Shown one piece after another: positions 26,168 through 36,267 of a DNA stretch of 64,000 nt. The notes beneath the pieces were generated by a model. That model saw only the letters and a program-made list of their open reading frames with translations. It did not search any database and was not told the DNA's origin. Numbering within the stretch: the first letter of the stretch is position 1; the number at the start of each line of letters is the position of its first letter. A program made the translations under genes and the position numbers. This stretch comes from Methanotrichaceae archaeon (lineage in GTDB: Archaea; Halobacteriota; Methanosarcinia; Methanotrichales; Methanotrichaceae), in the NCBI GenBank assembly GCA_013178225.1, contig JABLXE010000005.1, positions 116,058-180,057 of the forward strand. Reading direction: 5' to 3'.

Positions 26168-26413
26168 ATGAATTGGCAAGAGCGAATTTCCCTAGATCCA
26201 AAAATACTTGGAGGAAAACCGGTCATCAAGGGTACTCGCCTGGCAGTCGAATTCGTCATTGACCTCCTGGCTAACGGCTGGGCCGAGTCCGAAATCCTCC
26301 AGAACTACCCGAGGCTGACTCACGAAGACATTCAGGCGTGTCTTTATTATGCCAGTAGTATGCTGAAATCCGAGAAAGTGTATCCTCGTAGCGTCCTGCA
26401 AGAAGGGCTTTGA
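26168..26413 (+). CDS. DUF433 antitoxin-like protein
   Basis: An 81-residue protein with the DUF433 pattern: RISLDPKILGGKPVIKGTRL, a helix-turn-helix-like FVIDLLANGWAESEILQNYP, and LTHEDIQACLYYAS. DUF433 proteins act as antitoxins of DUF5615 PIN-like toxins. ATG 26168 directly follows a GTG; no clear ribosome binding site is seen, so the mRNA may have a short leader. Its TGA overlaps the ATG of the toxin gene (TGATG). Confidence 0.88.
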   Translation: MNWQERISLDPKILGGKPVIKGTRLAVEFVIDLLANGWAESEILQNYPRLTHEDIQACLYYASSMLKSEKVYPRSVLQEGL

Positions 26414-26763
26414 TGAGGCTTCTAATTGACGAAAATATCCCTCTGATAAGCGTGGAACAGCTTCGTAGAAAAGGACACGATGTCCTGGCAATCGGCGAGA
26501 TTGCATCCGGCACTCTTGACGAAGATATCATGCAGCTTGCAGAAAAGGAAGGGCGTATATTGCTTACCATCGACAAGGACTTCGGAGAGCTGGCTTATAA
26601 TTCTGCTTTTCAGCTGTCGTGCGGCATCATTCTTTTTCGCATACCACTGCGATCAGCTGACTATGTTGCCTCAGTAATCGCAAAGGTGCTGGATTCTAAA
26701 TACGATTGGTCAGGCCATTTTGCGGTTGTGGAACCTAACAGGATTCGTTTTAGGGAGCTTTAG
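26413..26763 (+). CDS. DUF5615 PIN-like toxin (Mut7-C-like RNase)
   Basis: A 116-residue protein with the acidic motif LLIDENIP at the N-terminus and TIDKDFGELA near residue 60, both typical of DUF5615 PIN-like nucleases. The start overlaps the DUF433 stop by one base. The two form a type II toxin-antitoxin module inserted between the decayed binding-protein copies and cbiZ, as often seen in plastic genome regions. Confidence 0.88.
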   Translation: MRLLIDENIPLISVEQLRRKGHDVLAIGEIASGTLDEDIMQLAEKEGRILLTIDKDFGELAYNSAFQLSCGIILFRIPLRSADYVASVIAKVLDSKYDWSGHFAVVEPNRIRFREL

Positions 26764-26935
26764 GTCTGGGGGAAACACCTCACCATTATATAATCATACA
26801 TCTATCTACGGATTTCAGGGCGGGCGCTATGCAGGCAAAAACTAACATGTGCATTTGCAGATTCTTGGCCAGGTCCCAGCCACCTGGGATAGCACCAGAT
26901 ACAAGAGAAAGCGGTTGCGTTAGCATTTCGCCGCC

Positions 26936-28156
26936 CTAGCGCACCATCGCTGCCTTTGCATCCGAAATTGTAGCCTCTTCGCATACATCGCCATGGTCAT
27001 CGCTCCATTTCTCGGAAAATCCCAGGGCAAATGCCTGGTAGATGAACTCCAGGAAGGCGTGTTTTTCCAGAGACATCTGCAACGAGGAGAGGATATGCGT
27101 GTAGGCATGGATGCGATAGCATTTGCCGGAAACGGCTGCGGAGATCTGCGCGCCATAGCAGGCCATGACCTCGGCAATGCAGCTCTTGGGAAGAATTCCC
27201 CATACGAATTTGTCACGCAAATGAACCAGCGATGCCACTGCTGCAACTGTAAGGGGATCTTTTATGATATTTGAGAAGTTGCGTTCGAAAAGATCGGCGC
27301 TATCTCTGGACAGGAACTCTCCAATCCCATGACACAGCTCGAGCCCGTCGATTCCGAAGCGCTCCAGGTGAGCTAACGAGGAACACTGGCCGGCAGGCGT
27401 CAGGCCGTTTTGAAGGGCCAGAGTGCCGAGGACGGCGTCATGCACAGTGCGCCCGATAAGCTCACCCACCTTCGAGTGCTTGCCAGCAAAAGAAATCACC
27501 GGGCCCCCAAGTTTTGATGCCACTGCGATCTGATCGGTCCCGGTGCCAGTCGCCAGGCCCTCGGAATAGCGGGAAGAGACAGCCAGCTCTTGAAGGGCTG
27601 CAGCCTTGGCCTCAGTTGCGGTGACGACTGCAGTGACCATAGCGCCCGGAATAAGCTCCCGGTTGATAAAGATCATAACGTTTATGGTGCCAGGTCGCGG
27701 ATTTGCTTCCGAGCCTTCTATCTCATTTGCCCTTTCGTTTCCCGGCTGGTAATAGGAGGCAGGGTCACCGGCCCGACCGGCATTTCCCTCCACGCCTCCG
27801 GTGCAGACGGCCACAACCTCGAGATCGCAAAAACTCTTGTGGCAGATGGCTGCGTTGTTCATGTTGGCCGCGGTTCCGAGAGTGGCACACTTTTGACAGG
27901 GGAGATGATAGCGATTTGCGACCGCCCTCTTGTATTCGTCGGGCTGCTCTATCACCAGCCGACGCATCCTTGCATTCATGTGATCTCCCTTCGGCTCACA
28001 CGACTGATGGTTATAGAGATACATGAGATCGTCATGCATTCCGCCAGCACTGCTTCGGCAGGTAGAGAGAACCCGGTGGGGGGCCGCTAACCGGACATAA
28101 ACGATCTTCTCCGCTCGATAGATTTCAACGCCGCCATAGAATTCTGCAAGCTTCAA
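26936..28156 (-). CDS. cbiZ: Adenosylcobinamide amidohydrolase (CbiZ) with C-terminal extension
   Basis: A protein of 406 residues. The CbiZ core spans about residues 20-215: VCTGGVEGNAGRAGDP, GTINVMIFINRELIPGAMV, TATEAKAAALQELAVSSRYS and LATGTGTDQIAVASKLGG. CbiZ cleaves the aminopropanol side chain of adenosylcobinamide or of pseudocobalamin so that the corrinoid can be rebuilt with the cell's own lower ligand. The C-terminal 190 residues are helical and follow the core in other archaeal CbiZ proteins. Start TTG 28156, with GGGGGG nine bases upstream, lies 2 bp after the broken nitrilase gene. It is direct support for corrinoid salvage in this region. Confidence 0.9.
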   Translation of the reverse strand: MKLAEFYGGVEIYRAEKIVYVRLAAPHRVLSTCRSSAGGMHDDLMYLYNHQSCEPKGDHMNARMRRLVIEQPDEYKRAVANRYHLPCQKCATLGTAANMNNAAICHKSFCDLEVVAVCTGGVEGNAGRAGDPASYYQPGNERANEIEGSEANPRPGTINVMIFINRELIPGAMVTAVVTATEAKAAALQELAVSSRYSEGLATGTGTDQIAVASKLGGPVISFAGKHSKVGELIGRTVHDAVLGTLALQNGLTPAGQCSSLAHLERFGIDGLELCHGIGEFLSRDSADLFERNFSNIIKDPLTVAAVASLVHLRDKFVWGILPKSCIAEVMACYGAQISAAVSGKCYRIHAYTHILSSLQMSLEKHAFLEFIYQAFALGFSEKWSDDHGDVCEEATISDAKAAMVR

Positions 28157-28158
28157 GT

Positions 28159-29889
28159 CTACTGGCCCCCCTTATTCAATATATCATGAGTTTTTTGAGA
28201 TCTCTTTGATTCCAGCAGCATCCCATAGTCTATGTTCTCCAGGAACCTCTTCTCTCGGACGTCTTTTGTCCCCAGCTTGACCATATTGATAAAATCCCCA
28301 TCCGGTAAGGACCACAAGCGGCAGATCTTTTCCGGATAGCGGGAGTAATTGCACAACAGGCTCTCTCCCGTGGCCCAAAGCCGCTCCGAACCTCCCCACT
28401 GATTGGAAACGGCCAGATGCATCTGCTCTGCCAGCCTCGCCTCCCAAATGAACCTGGACTGGTGATCGCTGCAGAGCGCGGGCACACAGAGCATATCTGC
28501 GCCGAGCTTTGCCAGCGAATCCGGGGCTTACGGGAAGATAAGATCATGGCCGATTAGCATTCCGATCCTGGCGAAAGGAAGATCAAAAGCTGCAAAGCCG
28601 CCATCTCCGGCCAAGGCCCAGTTCAGGTCACGGGAAGAGAGATGCACATTCCTGTACTTTCCCACGATCCCCTCTGGGCCGATCAGAACCGAGCTGTTGT
28701 AAAGTCCCTCTTCATCCTTCTCGGCCATACCCAGAACTATGAAAAGGTCCTTTTCTCTTGCTTTTTCGAGAAATCGTTCGGTAACATTCCCCGGTATCTC
28801 CTCTGAGACGGCTTCTGCTTCCTTCAAGTCGAAAAGGGGCCCGGAAGTGGACAGCTCCGGCAGGACCACAAGGTCGATTGACTGCTGGTCTTCGGCTGCT
28901 CTGGCCACGGCATCGTCGATTAGCTGCAGCGCTCTTTTCACATTAGCATCCACGTCCAGAGGTTTGGGGCGAAACTGCAGGGTTGCAGCAGTAAAATCTG
29001 CAGCTTTCGGCAGCCCAAGCAGCAACTCGATATTGAGGTGGGAGAACGGGTCCAGAGTTATGTTTCCATAGCATTGAGGCCGTCTGAGGCAAAGCACATC
29101 CTGCGCAGCGCTAGCGCCTAAGGAGAGAGTGCCGTAGATGATGGTGTCCTCAGAAGAGCTGACCTGAACTGATGCTTCGCCCTCAGGATTTATGATATAG
29201 GATTGAGCAAACCTGCAATCCATGACCCTGTCCCGCCCAGTTCGGTTGCAGGCCAGGATGTATAGGCCGTTCTCCAGGGCCCTGGCCCGCCAGAATTTCT
29301 CAGGATTGTGATGCTCAGGGGGCCAGTTGGCGGGGATGAGCAGAATCCTCGCTCCCTGGAGGGCAGCAATCCTGCCCGGCCGGTAGGAATAAGAGTCTGC
29401 GCAGATCACCAGCCCCAGCCCGCCAAATTCGGTATGAACTACCGGCACTGGCAAATTGCCCTTTGCTGCCCACAGATTTTCCCGAAAGGCCGGAGACAGT
29501 TTGCGATACTTGGCCACCACTCCTCCATCCGGCCCCAGCAGAGCTGCGGAATTGTAAAATATGCCGGTATTGATATCGCGCTCAGGCAGCCCGATGCAGA
29601 TATAGCAGCCATGGGCTCTCGCAATCCGGCCGAAGGCCTCTGTGGTTGGGCCAGGAATGCTCTCAACCATTGGAGCTACATCCTTCCTGCTATAAAAGGC
29701 GTAGCCTGTGGTGGCCAGCTCAGTATTTACGATGATTCGAGCTCCAGATCTGGCCGCCTCCTCGTTCAGGGCCAATAATTTAGTTGTATTTTTATCTTTG
29801 TCCTTCCAGGAAATAGAAGCATGAATTAGGGCGACCTTCAGATCGGTACAGGATATTTTATTGGTGCATTCGCTATAATTTGCTATCAT
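28159..29889 (-). pseudogene. Two-domain nitrilase-superfamily protein interrupted by an ochre stop
   Basis: Read through, 575 residues with two carbon-nitrogen hydrolase domains. Domain 1 keeps the Glu-Lys-Cys triad: E57 in VNTELATTGY, K130 in AKYRKLSP and C163 in VICADSYSYRP. Domain 2 has LPELSTSGP, but the lysine position reads KYRN and the cysteine position reads LIGHDLIFP, so it was already catalytically degenerate. TAA at 28528-28530 interrupts domain 2 (LIFP-stop-APDSLAKLG), explained by a GAA-to-TAA change. The truncated product would still contain a complete first domain. It sits directly upstream of cbiZ and divergent from cobN; an amidase acting on corrinoid side chains is a speculation. 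Confidence 0.8.
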
Positions 29890-30015
29890 TTGATTCTTCC
29901 GGGCAGAACGATCGAGAATCCCTCGAAAGCTTTATTTAATCAACTAAAATAGCTTTAAATTAAAAAACGTTTCGTTGTGCGTTGATCGCGCTGTCACTAA
30001 AGAGGACGAATTATT
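29890..30015. promoter_or_regulatory. Divergent promoter between nitrilase/cbiZ and cobN
   Basis: The gap is A+T-rich with TTTATTTAATCAACTAAAAT and a following TTTAAATTAAA (29930-29966), which offers TATA elements on both strands. The repeated TTTAAT/ATTAAA half-sites resemble the cluster palindromes but are not a clear dyad. Confidence 0.5.
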
Positions 30016-33000
30016 ATGAAAAAGATCAAGATGGCCTACATCACCACGCAGGAAGCAAGCGATATCTTTCCGCTTGTATCGGCACTGAAGGAATTGATCC
30101 GCCAGAAAGGAGAAATCGCAGAGGTAGCCGTCAGATCTGGGGAAGATCTGAAGGATGCCACCCAAATCGAGCAGCTGGAAAAAATTGCCTGCGACTGCCA
30201 TCTGGTCCTCTTCAACCTGCACGGCGGAAAGAAAAGCCTTCCCTGCTTCGATGAGCTGATCAAACGGCTGCAAGACCGCAATGCAGCCATCTTTGCCCAT
30301 TCTTCCTCGAACGAACCCGAGATCGAGCTCATGAAGCTGTCAACTGTGGATAAAGAAGTCTACCAAAAAATTTCCAGCTATCTCGATTATGGGGGAAAAG
30401 AGAACTTCTACAACCTCATCCTCTACCTGGCCAACCGTTTCACCGGCTCAGAGTACCCATTCTCCGAGGCGGAGAGACCCATCTGGGAAGGCGTCTATCA
30501 TCCGGACTTCGATCATGTCCCAACACTGGACGAATACCTGGAGCGAAAATACGTTGCCGGGCGGCCGACGGTTGGCCTGTGGTTTTACCAGAGCATCTGG
30601 CGGGCCGGAAATACGGTCGCTATCGACAGGCTGATTGCAAAAATAGAAGAGCAGGGCGCAAATGTCGTTCCCGTTTTCCTTCAATCCCTCAAAGATGTCG
30701 AACGAGGGAGCAAGGGAGCGGAATGGGTGGTGGACAGGTTTTTCATGAAAGACGGAAAGCCCATCATAGATGTCCTGATCAGCACCCTCATGTTCTCGCT
30801 TTCCATCAAGCCCTGGGAGGGATCAGCCGGAAAAGAGCCAGAAGAGGTCGCAAGAATGGAGGAGTGGTTCTTAAAGAGGCTGAACGTCCCGGTCCTGAAA
30901 GCCATAGTGACCTACAATTCTCCTGCGGAGTGGGAGCATTCCCTGCAGGGACTGACCCCGCTGGACATCTCCATGGGAATCGCCATGCCGGAATTTGACG
31001 GCATGCTGATTACAGTTCCCGTGGCCGCCAGGGAGAGATCGGATGTTGATCCACTGACCGGAGCCAGAGTAATCCGTTTTGAGCCGCTGCCTGAACGCAT
31101 CGACAAGATCGTGCGTCTGAGCCTGAACTGGGCAAAGCTGCGCCACATTCCCAATTCCCAAAAGAAGATAGCCATCATCTTCCACAACTACCCTCCCCGA
31201 GATGACCGCATCGGCACAGCCTTCGGACTGGACTCACCGGTATCAGTCCTGAACATCATGAAGGCCATGAGAGACGCGGGATACGCAATCGAGAATATGC
31301 CCGAGAGCGGCCGGGCTTTGATTGCGGAGGTGAAGAGCAGGCTTACCCTCGACCGGCGCTGGAAAAGCCCGGAGCAGATGGCGAAGAGGGCAATAGACTC
31401 CGTGCCGGAAAATGAGTACAGGGCCTGGTTCGAGCAGCTTCCCGCCGCAGTGCAGGAAAAGATGACCTCCGCCTGGGGAGAGCCTCCAGGAGAGCTTTTC
31501 GTCCATAAGGAGAGCCTGATAATCCCGGGATCCGTCAACGGAAATGTATTCATCGGCCTTCAGCCGCCGCGCGGGTTCCTGGAGGACCCGGCCGCCATCT
31601 ATCACAGCCCGGACCACCCGATCCCTCACCACTACTACGCCTACTACCGCTGGATTCGGGACATCTTTGGAGCCAACCTGGTCATGCATATCGGCAAGCA
31701 CGGCTCTCTGGAATGGCTTCCCGGAAAGGGTGTGGGCCTGTCCGGTTCGTGCTTTCCCGATATAGCCATATCCGATCTGCCCAACATCTACCCCTATATC
31801 ATCAACAACCCCGGAGAGGGAACGCAGGCCAAGAGGAGGAGCTATTGCTGCATCATCGATCACCTGGTTCCAGTGATGAACAACGCCGATTCTTACGACG
31901 AGATGGCGGAACTTGAGGTGATGCTGAACGACTATTACCAGGCGGTTTCAGTTGACCCGGCCAAGCTCCCGACGCAAAAGAAGCTGATCTGGGAAAAGGT
32001 TTGTGAGGCCAGGCTGGACCACGATCTGGAGACGGATGAAGAGTCAGCGTTCTCGGATTTTGACAGGTTCCTGGAGAAGCTTCACGAATATCTGCATGAG
32101 ATGGCAGACACCCAGATCAGGGATGGGCTTCACATTCTGGGCGAGCCGCCACATGACTCCCGCCTGGACCAGTTCCTGGTTGCTCTCACCAGGCTATCTA
32201 ACGGCGGCGTTCCATCCCTGAGACAATCCCAGGCAGAGGCTATGGGCTTTGACTACGAGCACCTTCTGGCCAACCGCGGAAAGCTCATTTCCGGATCGAA
32301 GACCTGCGGCCAGGTGATCGAGGAGATGAACTCACGAGCACTCCGGCTGGTGCAAGGGCTCCATGAACGGGACTTCGCCATTGGGACGATTCCAGCCCTG
32401 GAAGAAGAGATCCTGGGAAAGAGAGATGCGAAGATCGAAAAAGTGCTGGAGTACATTGCCACCACCCTCAAGCCCCGCATCGAGGCCACAGTGGACGAGC
32501 TGGAAAACCTCCTTTGTGCCGCAAACGGGGGCTTTGTCTCACCCGGTCCCTCCGGAGCGCCCACGCGGGGAATGGCAGACATTCTGCCCAGCGGAAGGAA
32601 CTTCTATTCCATCGATCCCCAGGCCATACCATCCCAGGCGGCCTGGAAGGTGGGCGCGGCCCAGGCTGAAGCCCTGATCCAGCGCTACCTGGCTGATGAA
32701 GGGCGGTATCCGGAGTCTCTCGGAATCGTGATCTGGGGCAGCCCCACCATGCGCACCAAGGGCGATGATATCGCCGAGATCCTTTGCCTCATGGGCGTTC
32801 GTCCGGTCTGGGAGGAGAAGAGCGGCAGAGTTGTCGGAATCGAACTCATCTCCATAGAGGAGCTGGGGCGCCCCCGTGTGGACGTGATGCTGCGAATCAG
32901 CGGATTATTCCGCGATGCTTTTCCCAATATCGTGAACCTGATAGACAGGGCAGTGGAGCTGGTGGCAAAACAGAACGAGCCGCCGGAGCAGAACTTCCTG

Positions 33001-33795
33001 GCTAAACACATATCGTTCGACATTTCTCAGAAGCTTGCCGCAGGAATCGATGAAGAGCAGGCCAAGATCGAAGCCAGCTACCGGATATTCGGCTGCCGAC
33101 CCGGAGCCTACGGAGCCGGCGTCTCCGATGCCATCGACTCCAAGAACTGGAAGGACGAAAAGGACCTGGCCGAGATCTACGTCAAGTGGGGAGGCTATGC
33201 TTATGGCAGGGAGAACTACGGGGCCACGGTTCCCGATGAGTTCCGCAGACGTCTGAGCCAGCTAGATCTGACGGTCAAGAACGAGGACACCCGCGAGTAC
33301 GACATGCTGGACGGCGACGATTTCTATTCCTATCACGGAGGGATGATTGCCGCCGTCAAGGCCCTGAAAGGCGAGCTTCCCAGGTCTTACTGCGGAGACA
33401 GCTCCGATCCGGACCGGGTGAAGACCAGGAGCACTGTTGAGGAGACCAAGCACATCTTCCGGGCCAGGATTCTCAATCCCAAGTGGATCCAGAGCATGCA
33501 GCGACACGGCTACAAGGGTGCAGGCGACCTCTCCCGGATGGTGGATATCGCCTTCGGCTGGGATGCCACCGCTGAAGTCCTGGAGGACTGGATGTACGAA
33601 GAGCTGGCGAACAAATATGCTCTGGACAAGGAGATGCAGGAGTGGCTAAAGGATGTGAATCCGCACGCCCTGCAGAACATCGCCGAGCGGCTGCTGGAGG
33701 CGGTAAAGAGGGGGATGTGGCAGGCGTCTGAGGAGATGAAAGAGGAGCTTCGGGACGTCTATCTGGATATCGAGGGCCTGATCGAAGACGAATGA
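30016..33795 (+). CDS. cobN: CobN/BchH-family metal chelatase large subunit
   Basis: A protein of 1259 residues, full length for CobN. The N-terminus is a flavodoxin-like region; family blocks include LIAKIEEQGANVVPVFLQSL, IGKHGSLEWLPGKG near residue 560, YPYIINNPGEGTQAKRR and LGIVIWGSPTMRTKGDDIAE in the C-terminal third. CobN is the tetrapyrrole-binding subunit of ATP-dependent cobaltochelatase; methanogens also carry BchH-like paralogues, one used for nickel insertion in F430 synthesis (CfbA is different). The BchI-like AAA subunit lies 2.5 kb downstream. Cobalt is the likely metal from its corrinoid neighbours, but the metal cannot be read from sequence. Confidence 0.9.
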   Translation: MKKIKMAYITTQEASDIFPLVSALKELIRQKGEIAEVAVRSGEDLKDATQIEQLEKIACDCHLVLFNLHGGKKSLPCFDELIKRLQDRNAAIFAHSSSNEPEIELMKLSTVDKEVYQKISSYLDYGGKENFYNLILYLANRFTGSEYPFSEAERPIWEGVYHPDFDHVPTLDEYLERKYVAGRPTVGLWFYQSIWRAGNTVAIDRLIAKIEEQGANVVPVFLQSLKDVERGSKGAEWVVDRFFMKDGKPIIDVLISTLMFSLSIKPWEGSAGKEPEEVARMEEWFLKRLNVPVLKAIVTYNSPAEWEHSLQGLTPLDISMGIAMPEFDGMLITVPVAARERSDVDPLTGARVIRFEPLPERIDKIVRLSLNWAKLRHIPNSQKKIAIIFHNYPPRDDRIGTAFGLDSPVSVLNIMKAMRDAGYAIENMPESGRALIAEVKSRLTLDRRWKSPEQMAKRAIDSVPENEYRAWFEQLPAAVQEKMTSAWGEPPGELFVHKESLIIPGSVNGNVFIGLQPPRGFLEDPAAIYHSPDHPIPHHYYAYYRWIRDIFGANLVMHIGKHGSLEWLPGKGVGLSGSCFPDIAISDLPNIYPYIINNPGEGTQAKRRSYCCIIDHLVPVMNNADSYDEMAELEVMLNDYYQAVSVDPAKLPTQKKLIWEKVCEARLDHDLETDEESAFSDFDRFLEKLHEYLHEMADTQIRDGLHILGEPPHDSRLDQFLVALTRLSNGGVPSLRQSQAEAMGFDYEHLLANRGKLISGSKTCGQVIEEMNSRALRLVQGLHERDFAIGTIPALEEEILGKRDAKIEKVLEYIATTLKPRIEATVDELENLLCAANGGFVSPGPSGAPTRGMADILPSGRNFYSIDPQAIPSQAAWKVGAAQAEALIQRYLADEGRYPESLGIVIWGSPTMRTKGDDIAEILCLMGVRPVWEEKSGRVVGIELISIEELGRPRVDVMLRISGLFRDAFPNIVNLIDRAVELVAKQNEPPEQNFLAKHISFDISQKLAAGIDEEQAKIEASYRIFGCRPGAYGAGVSDAIDSKNWKDEKDLAEIYVKWGGYAYGRENYGATVPDEFRRRLSQLDLTVKNEDTREYDMLDGDDFYSYHGGMIAAVKALKGELPRSYCGDSSDPDRVKTRSTVEETKHIFRARILNPKWIQSMQRHGYKGAGDLSRMVDIAFGWDATAEVLEDWMYEELANKYALDKEMQEWLKDVNPHALQNIAERLLEAVKRGMWQASEEMKEELRDVYLDIEGLIEDE

Positions 33796-33811
33796 CTGCC
33801 CCAATAAAAGA

Positions 33812-35005
33812 ATGGAGGTTGAGGTCAATATCGGTAGCAGAGCGCTGGCATTTGCCGGGAAGCTGGAGCATGATGCCCGCATGGCAGCGGCAAAGTCTGA
33901 CCGCAGTATGAAGAATCCCAGGGTGCATGATTCGGGCCTGGGATTGCTGCTGCTGTCTATTACCACTGCCTGTAATCTGAGATGCAAGTACTGCTACGCT
34001 GATAGCGGAGATCTAGGACGGCACATGAGCTGGAGCGAGGCAAAGCGGGCCATCGACCTCATGGCCGGGTGCTTCGATCGCTTTAAGATCCAGTTTTCCG
34101 GCGGCGAGCCGCTTATCAATATGGGCCTGGTGGAAAGATCCGTGAGCTATGTCCGTGAGGAGGGACTGCGGGCGTCCTGCCAGATTCAGACCAACGCCAC
34201 CCTCATCGATTCCCGGATGGCGGAAAGGCTGAAGCGGCTGGGTATAGGTGTGGGCGTGAGCCTGGACGGCCCTCCCGCTGTAAATGACCGAATGCGGCCT
34301 TTTCTAAAAGGTGGAGGCTCTACCAGGTCAGCTTTGCGGGGGATTGAAAACCTCGGTTGTGCAGGCGTGAGAGTTGGCGTAACCTGTGTTCTTTCCAGGT
34401 ACAACGCCGATTCTCTGCCACAACTGGTGGATATCTTGAGCTATCTCGGAAACGTGGAAGGCATAGCCATCGACCTCCTGAGGCCGGCCGGAAGAGGCAG
34501 GATGGAGATGCAGCCGGATCCGGCCGTAGCCTCAAAAAGCATTGAGGCGGCCATAAGGCGGTCAGACGACCTGGCCGGGATGGGCGGACCGGGAGTGAAA
34601 TTTAGAGAGATTGAGAGAATGGTGTCCCTGCTCCAGAAGGAACAGGAGAGGTGCTACCGCTGCTACTTTGATGCGTGTCGATCGGTGTTGGTGGTTCCCG
34701 GAGGCGAGGCCTACGTCTGCCCGTCCATGCTCCAGCCAGAGTTCAGGCTGGGAAACGTGACGGAAGAGGACTTTGAGAGTCAGCTGCCCGAGAGGATGAT
34801 CCGGGCGCGAAGCTGGATAAACGCCCCCAATGAATGCCGGGAATGCAGAGACAGACCGCTTTGCGGCGGACCTTGCCTGGCCTTTCAAAACACGGGATCG
34901 GATCTAGCAGTCGAGTGTGCCATCAAGAGGACGTTCATCAACCATTCCCGGAAAATCGCATCGAAATCCGAAAACGACACCGCAGCTTATCTTTCTCGAT
35001 TATAA
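33812..35005 (+). CDS. Radical SAM protein with SPASM-like C-terminal domain
   Basis: A protein of 397 residues. The cluster motif C54-x3-C58-x2-C61 lies in TACNLRCKYCY, followed by SGGEPL and VSLDGPPAVNDRMR, which resembles peptide-modifying and sulfatase-maturase-like enzymes. The C-terminal region has the cysteine set RCYRCYFDAC, VCPSM and CRECRDRPLCGGPC, typical of a SPASM domain with auxiliary clusters. It starts 16 bp after cobN. The substrate is unknown; its place between cobN and the BtuD-like ATPase suggests a tetrapyrrole, corrinoid or cluster-encoded peptide. The first 32 residues are poorly conserved in style, so a later start is possible. Confidence 0.82.
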   Translation: MEVEVNIGSRALAFAGKLEHDARMAAAKSDRSMKNPRVHDSGLGLLLLSITTACNLRCKYCYADSGDLGRHMSWSEAKRAIDLMAGCFDRFKIQFSGGEPLINMGLVERSVSYVREEGLRASCQIQTNATLIDSRMAERLKRLGIGVGVSLDGPPAVNDRMRPFLKGGGSTRSALRGIENLGCAGVRVGVTCVLSRYNADSLPQLVDILSYLGNVEGIAIDLLRPAGRGRMEMQPDPAVASKSIEAAIRRSDDLAGMGGPGVKFREIERMVSLLQKEQERCYRCYFDACRSVLVVPGGEAYVCPSMLQPEFRLGNVTEEDFESQLPERMIRARSWINAPNECRECRDRPLCGGPCLAFQNTGSDLAVECAIKRTFINHSRKIASKSENDTAAYLSRL

Positions 35006-35473
35006 TAGCACATAATCAGCAAATAATCGCACCCGATTAATCTTTTTTGACCCGGAAGCCCTAAAAAACTGAATTTTAAAAAATTTGGAGTTATTTGGAC
35101 GGGGCTCAATTGTTTTCTAAACCAAAATACTTAAATAAACATAATTTGCATTAAAGCCAGTCAAGTTTACTAATATAATTGCTGAAAATAGAGCAGAGAG
35201 CCAAGATCTACTGAAGAACGGAATTCGCTGGAATTGAGATGATATGAAGACGCATTTTTGTCGGGCATTTCAGTCTGGTGCTGAAGCGAGGATCGACCAC
35301 CGTAGATTCAGGGCCGGAAGGGCCCTCTCTCTCGATTTGATAGATAGGGATGGCATTTCCGGCCACCGCAGATGCCATAATTGCCTCAGCAGTTCCGCAC
35401 CAGGGACGTTCAATCGATCACTTTTCAGATCCTCGCTCTTTTATTGCATCTTTATACGAAGGAGGAAGCAGTT
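35006..35473 (+). promoter_or_regulatory. Promoter and long untranslated leader of the BtuD-like gene
   Basis: This 468-bp gap has a clear BRE/TATA (AACCAAAATACTTAAATAAA, 35119-35138), which would start transcription near 35160. About 310 bases then follow before the TTG start codon. Short frames in it do not look like a known protein and none has a ribosome binding site. No cobalamin-riboswitch B12 box was recognised. Confidence 0.5.
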
Positions 35474-36256
35474 TTGGTAAATATCACCATACATGACCTG
35501 ACATTCGGCTACAACAGCTCCAAGATTCTGGACGGCCTGAACCTCGTGGTCGAGAATTCAGAAATACTGGGGCTGGTCGGCCCAAACGGCTCGGGCAAGA
35601 CTACGCTCATCAAGTGCATAGATAAAATTCTCAAACCCAAAGGCAGCATACTTCTGGATGGCAGAGACATCGATACTGTGAGCAGAACTGAGCTTGCAAA
35701 GCGTTTGGGCTACGTCCCTCAATCAAGCGCGACACCGCTGGCCACAACCGTCTTTGATGCCGTGCTCATGGGCAGGAGGCCGCACATAAGCTGGCGCGTC
35801 TCGGATGCCGACCTGGATAAGGTAGCAGATGTTCTGGGGCTCCTGCACCTGGAAGACCTGGCCATGAGGGACTTTTCTCAGTTATCGGGCGGCCAGAAGC
35901 AGAAGGTCCTGGTGGCCAGAGCTCTGGCCCAGGAACCTGAGGTCCTGCTGCTTGACGAGCCCACCTCAAGCCTGGACATGAAACACCAGCTTGAGGTGAT
36001 GGAGATGGTTGCATCTCTGGTCAAAGAGAAAGATATCTCGGCAGTCATGGCGCTACACGACCTGAATCTGGCGTCCATGTTCGTGGACAAGCTGGCCATT
36101 CTCAAGGATGGAAAGATCTACGCCGCCGGCAAGCCAGCAGATCTCTTAAACGCCAGGAACATTCGAGAAGTGTACGGAGTCGAGGCCGTGGTGATGGAGA
36201 ACCTCGACCGGCCGTACATCATCCCTCTGAGATCTCTCAATGAAGGCGTGGCCTAG
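35474..36256 (+). CDS. BtuD/FecE-family ABC transporter ATPase
   Basis: A protein of 260 residues with Walker [11 protein letters not shown]-loop YVPQSSATP, signature [15 protein letters not shown], Walker [14 protein letters not shown] and the switch histidine in ALHDLNLA. It energises a FecCD/BtuC-type importer; the only such permease in this window is 17722-18816. Start TTG 35474 is chosen because GGAGGA lies exactly 7 bases upstream and the domain begins there ([13 protein letters not shown]); upstream ATGs in frame lack a site. It ends 11 bp before the BchI-like gene. Confidence 0.92.
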   Translation: MVNITIHDLTFGYNSSKILDGLNLVVENSEILGLVGPNGSGKTTLIKCIDKILKPKGSILLDGRDIDTVSRTELAKRLGYVPQSSATPLATTVFDAVLMGRRPHISWRVSDADLDKVADVLGLLHLEDLAMRDFSQLSGGQKQKVLVARALAQEPEVLLLDEPTSSLDMKHQLEVMEMVASLVKEKDISAVMALHDLNLASMFVDKLAILKDGKIYAAGKPADLLNARNIREVYGVEAVVMENLDRPYIIPLRSLNEGVA

Positions 36257-36267
36257 GTGAACAAAAA

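Noticed and set aside
35160..35473. Cobalamin riboswitch in the BtuD leader
   Set aside because: GGCCACCGCAGATGCC looked like a B12 box at first, but the other conserved blocks and pairing are absent.
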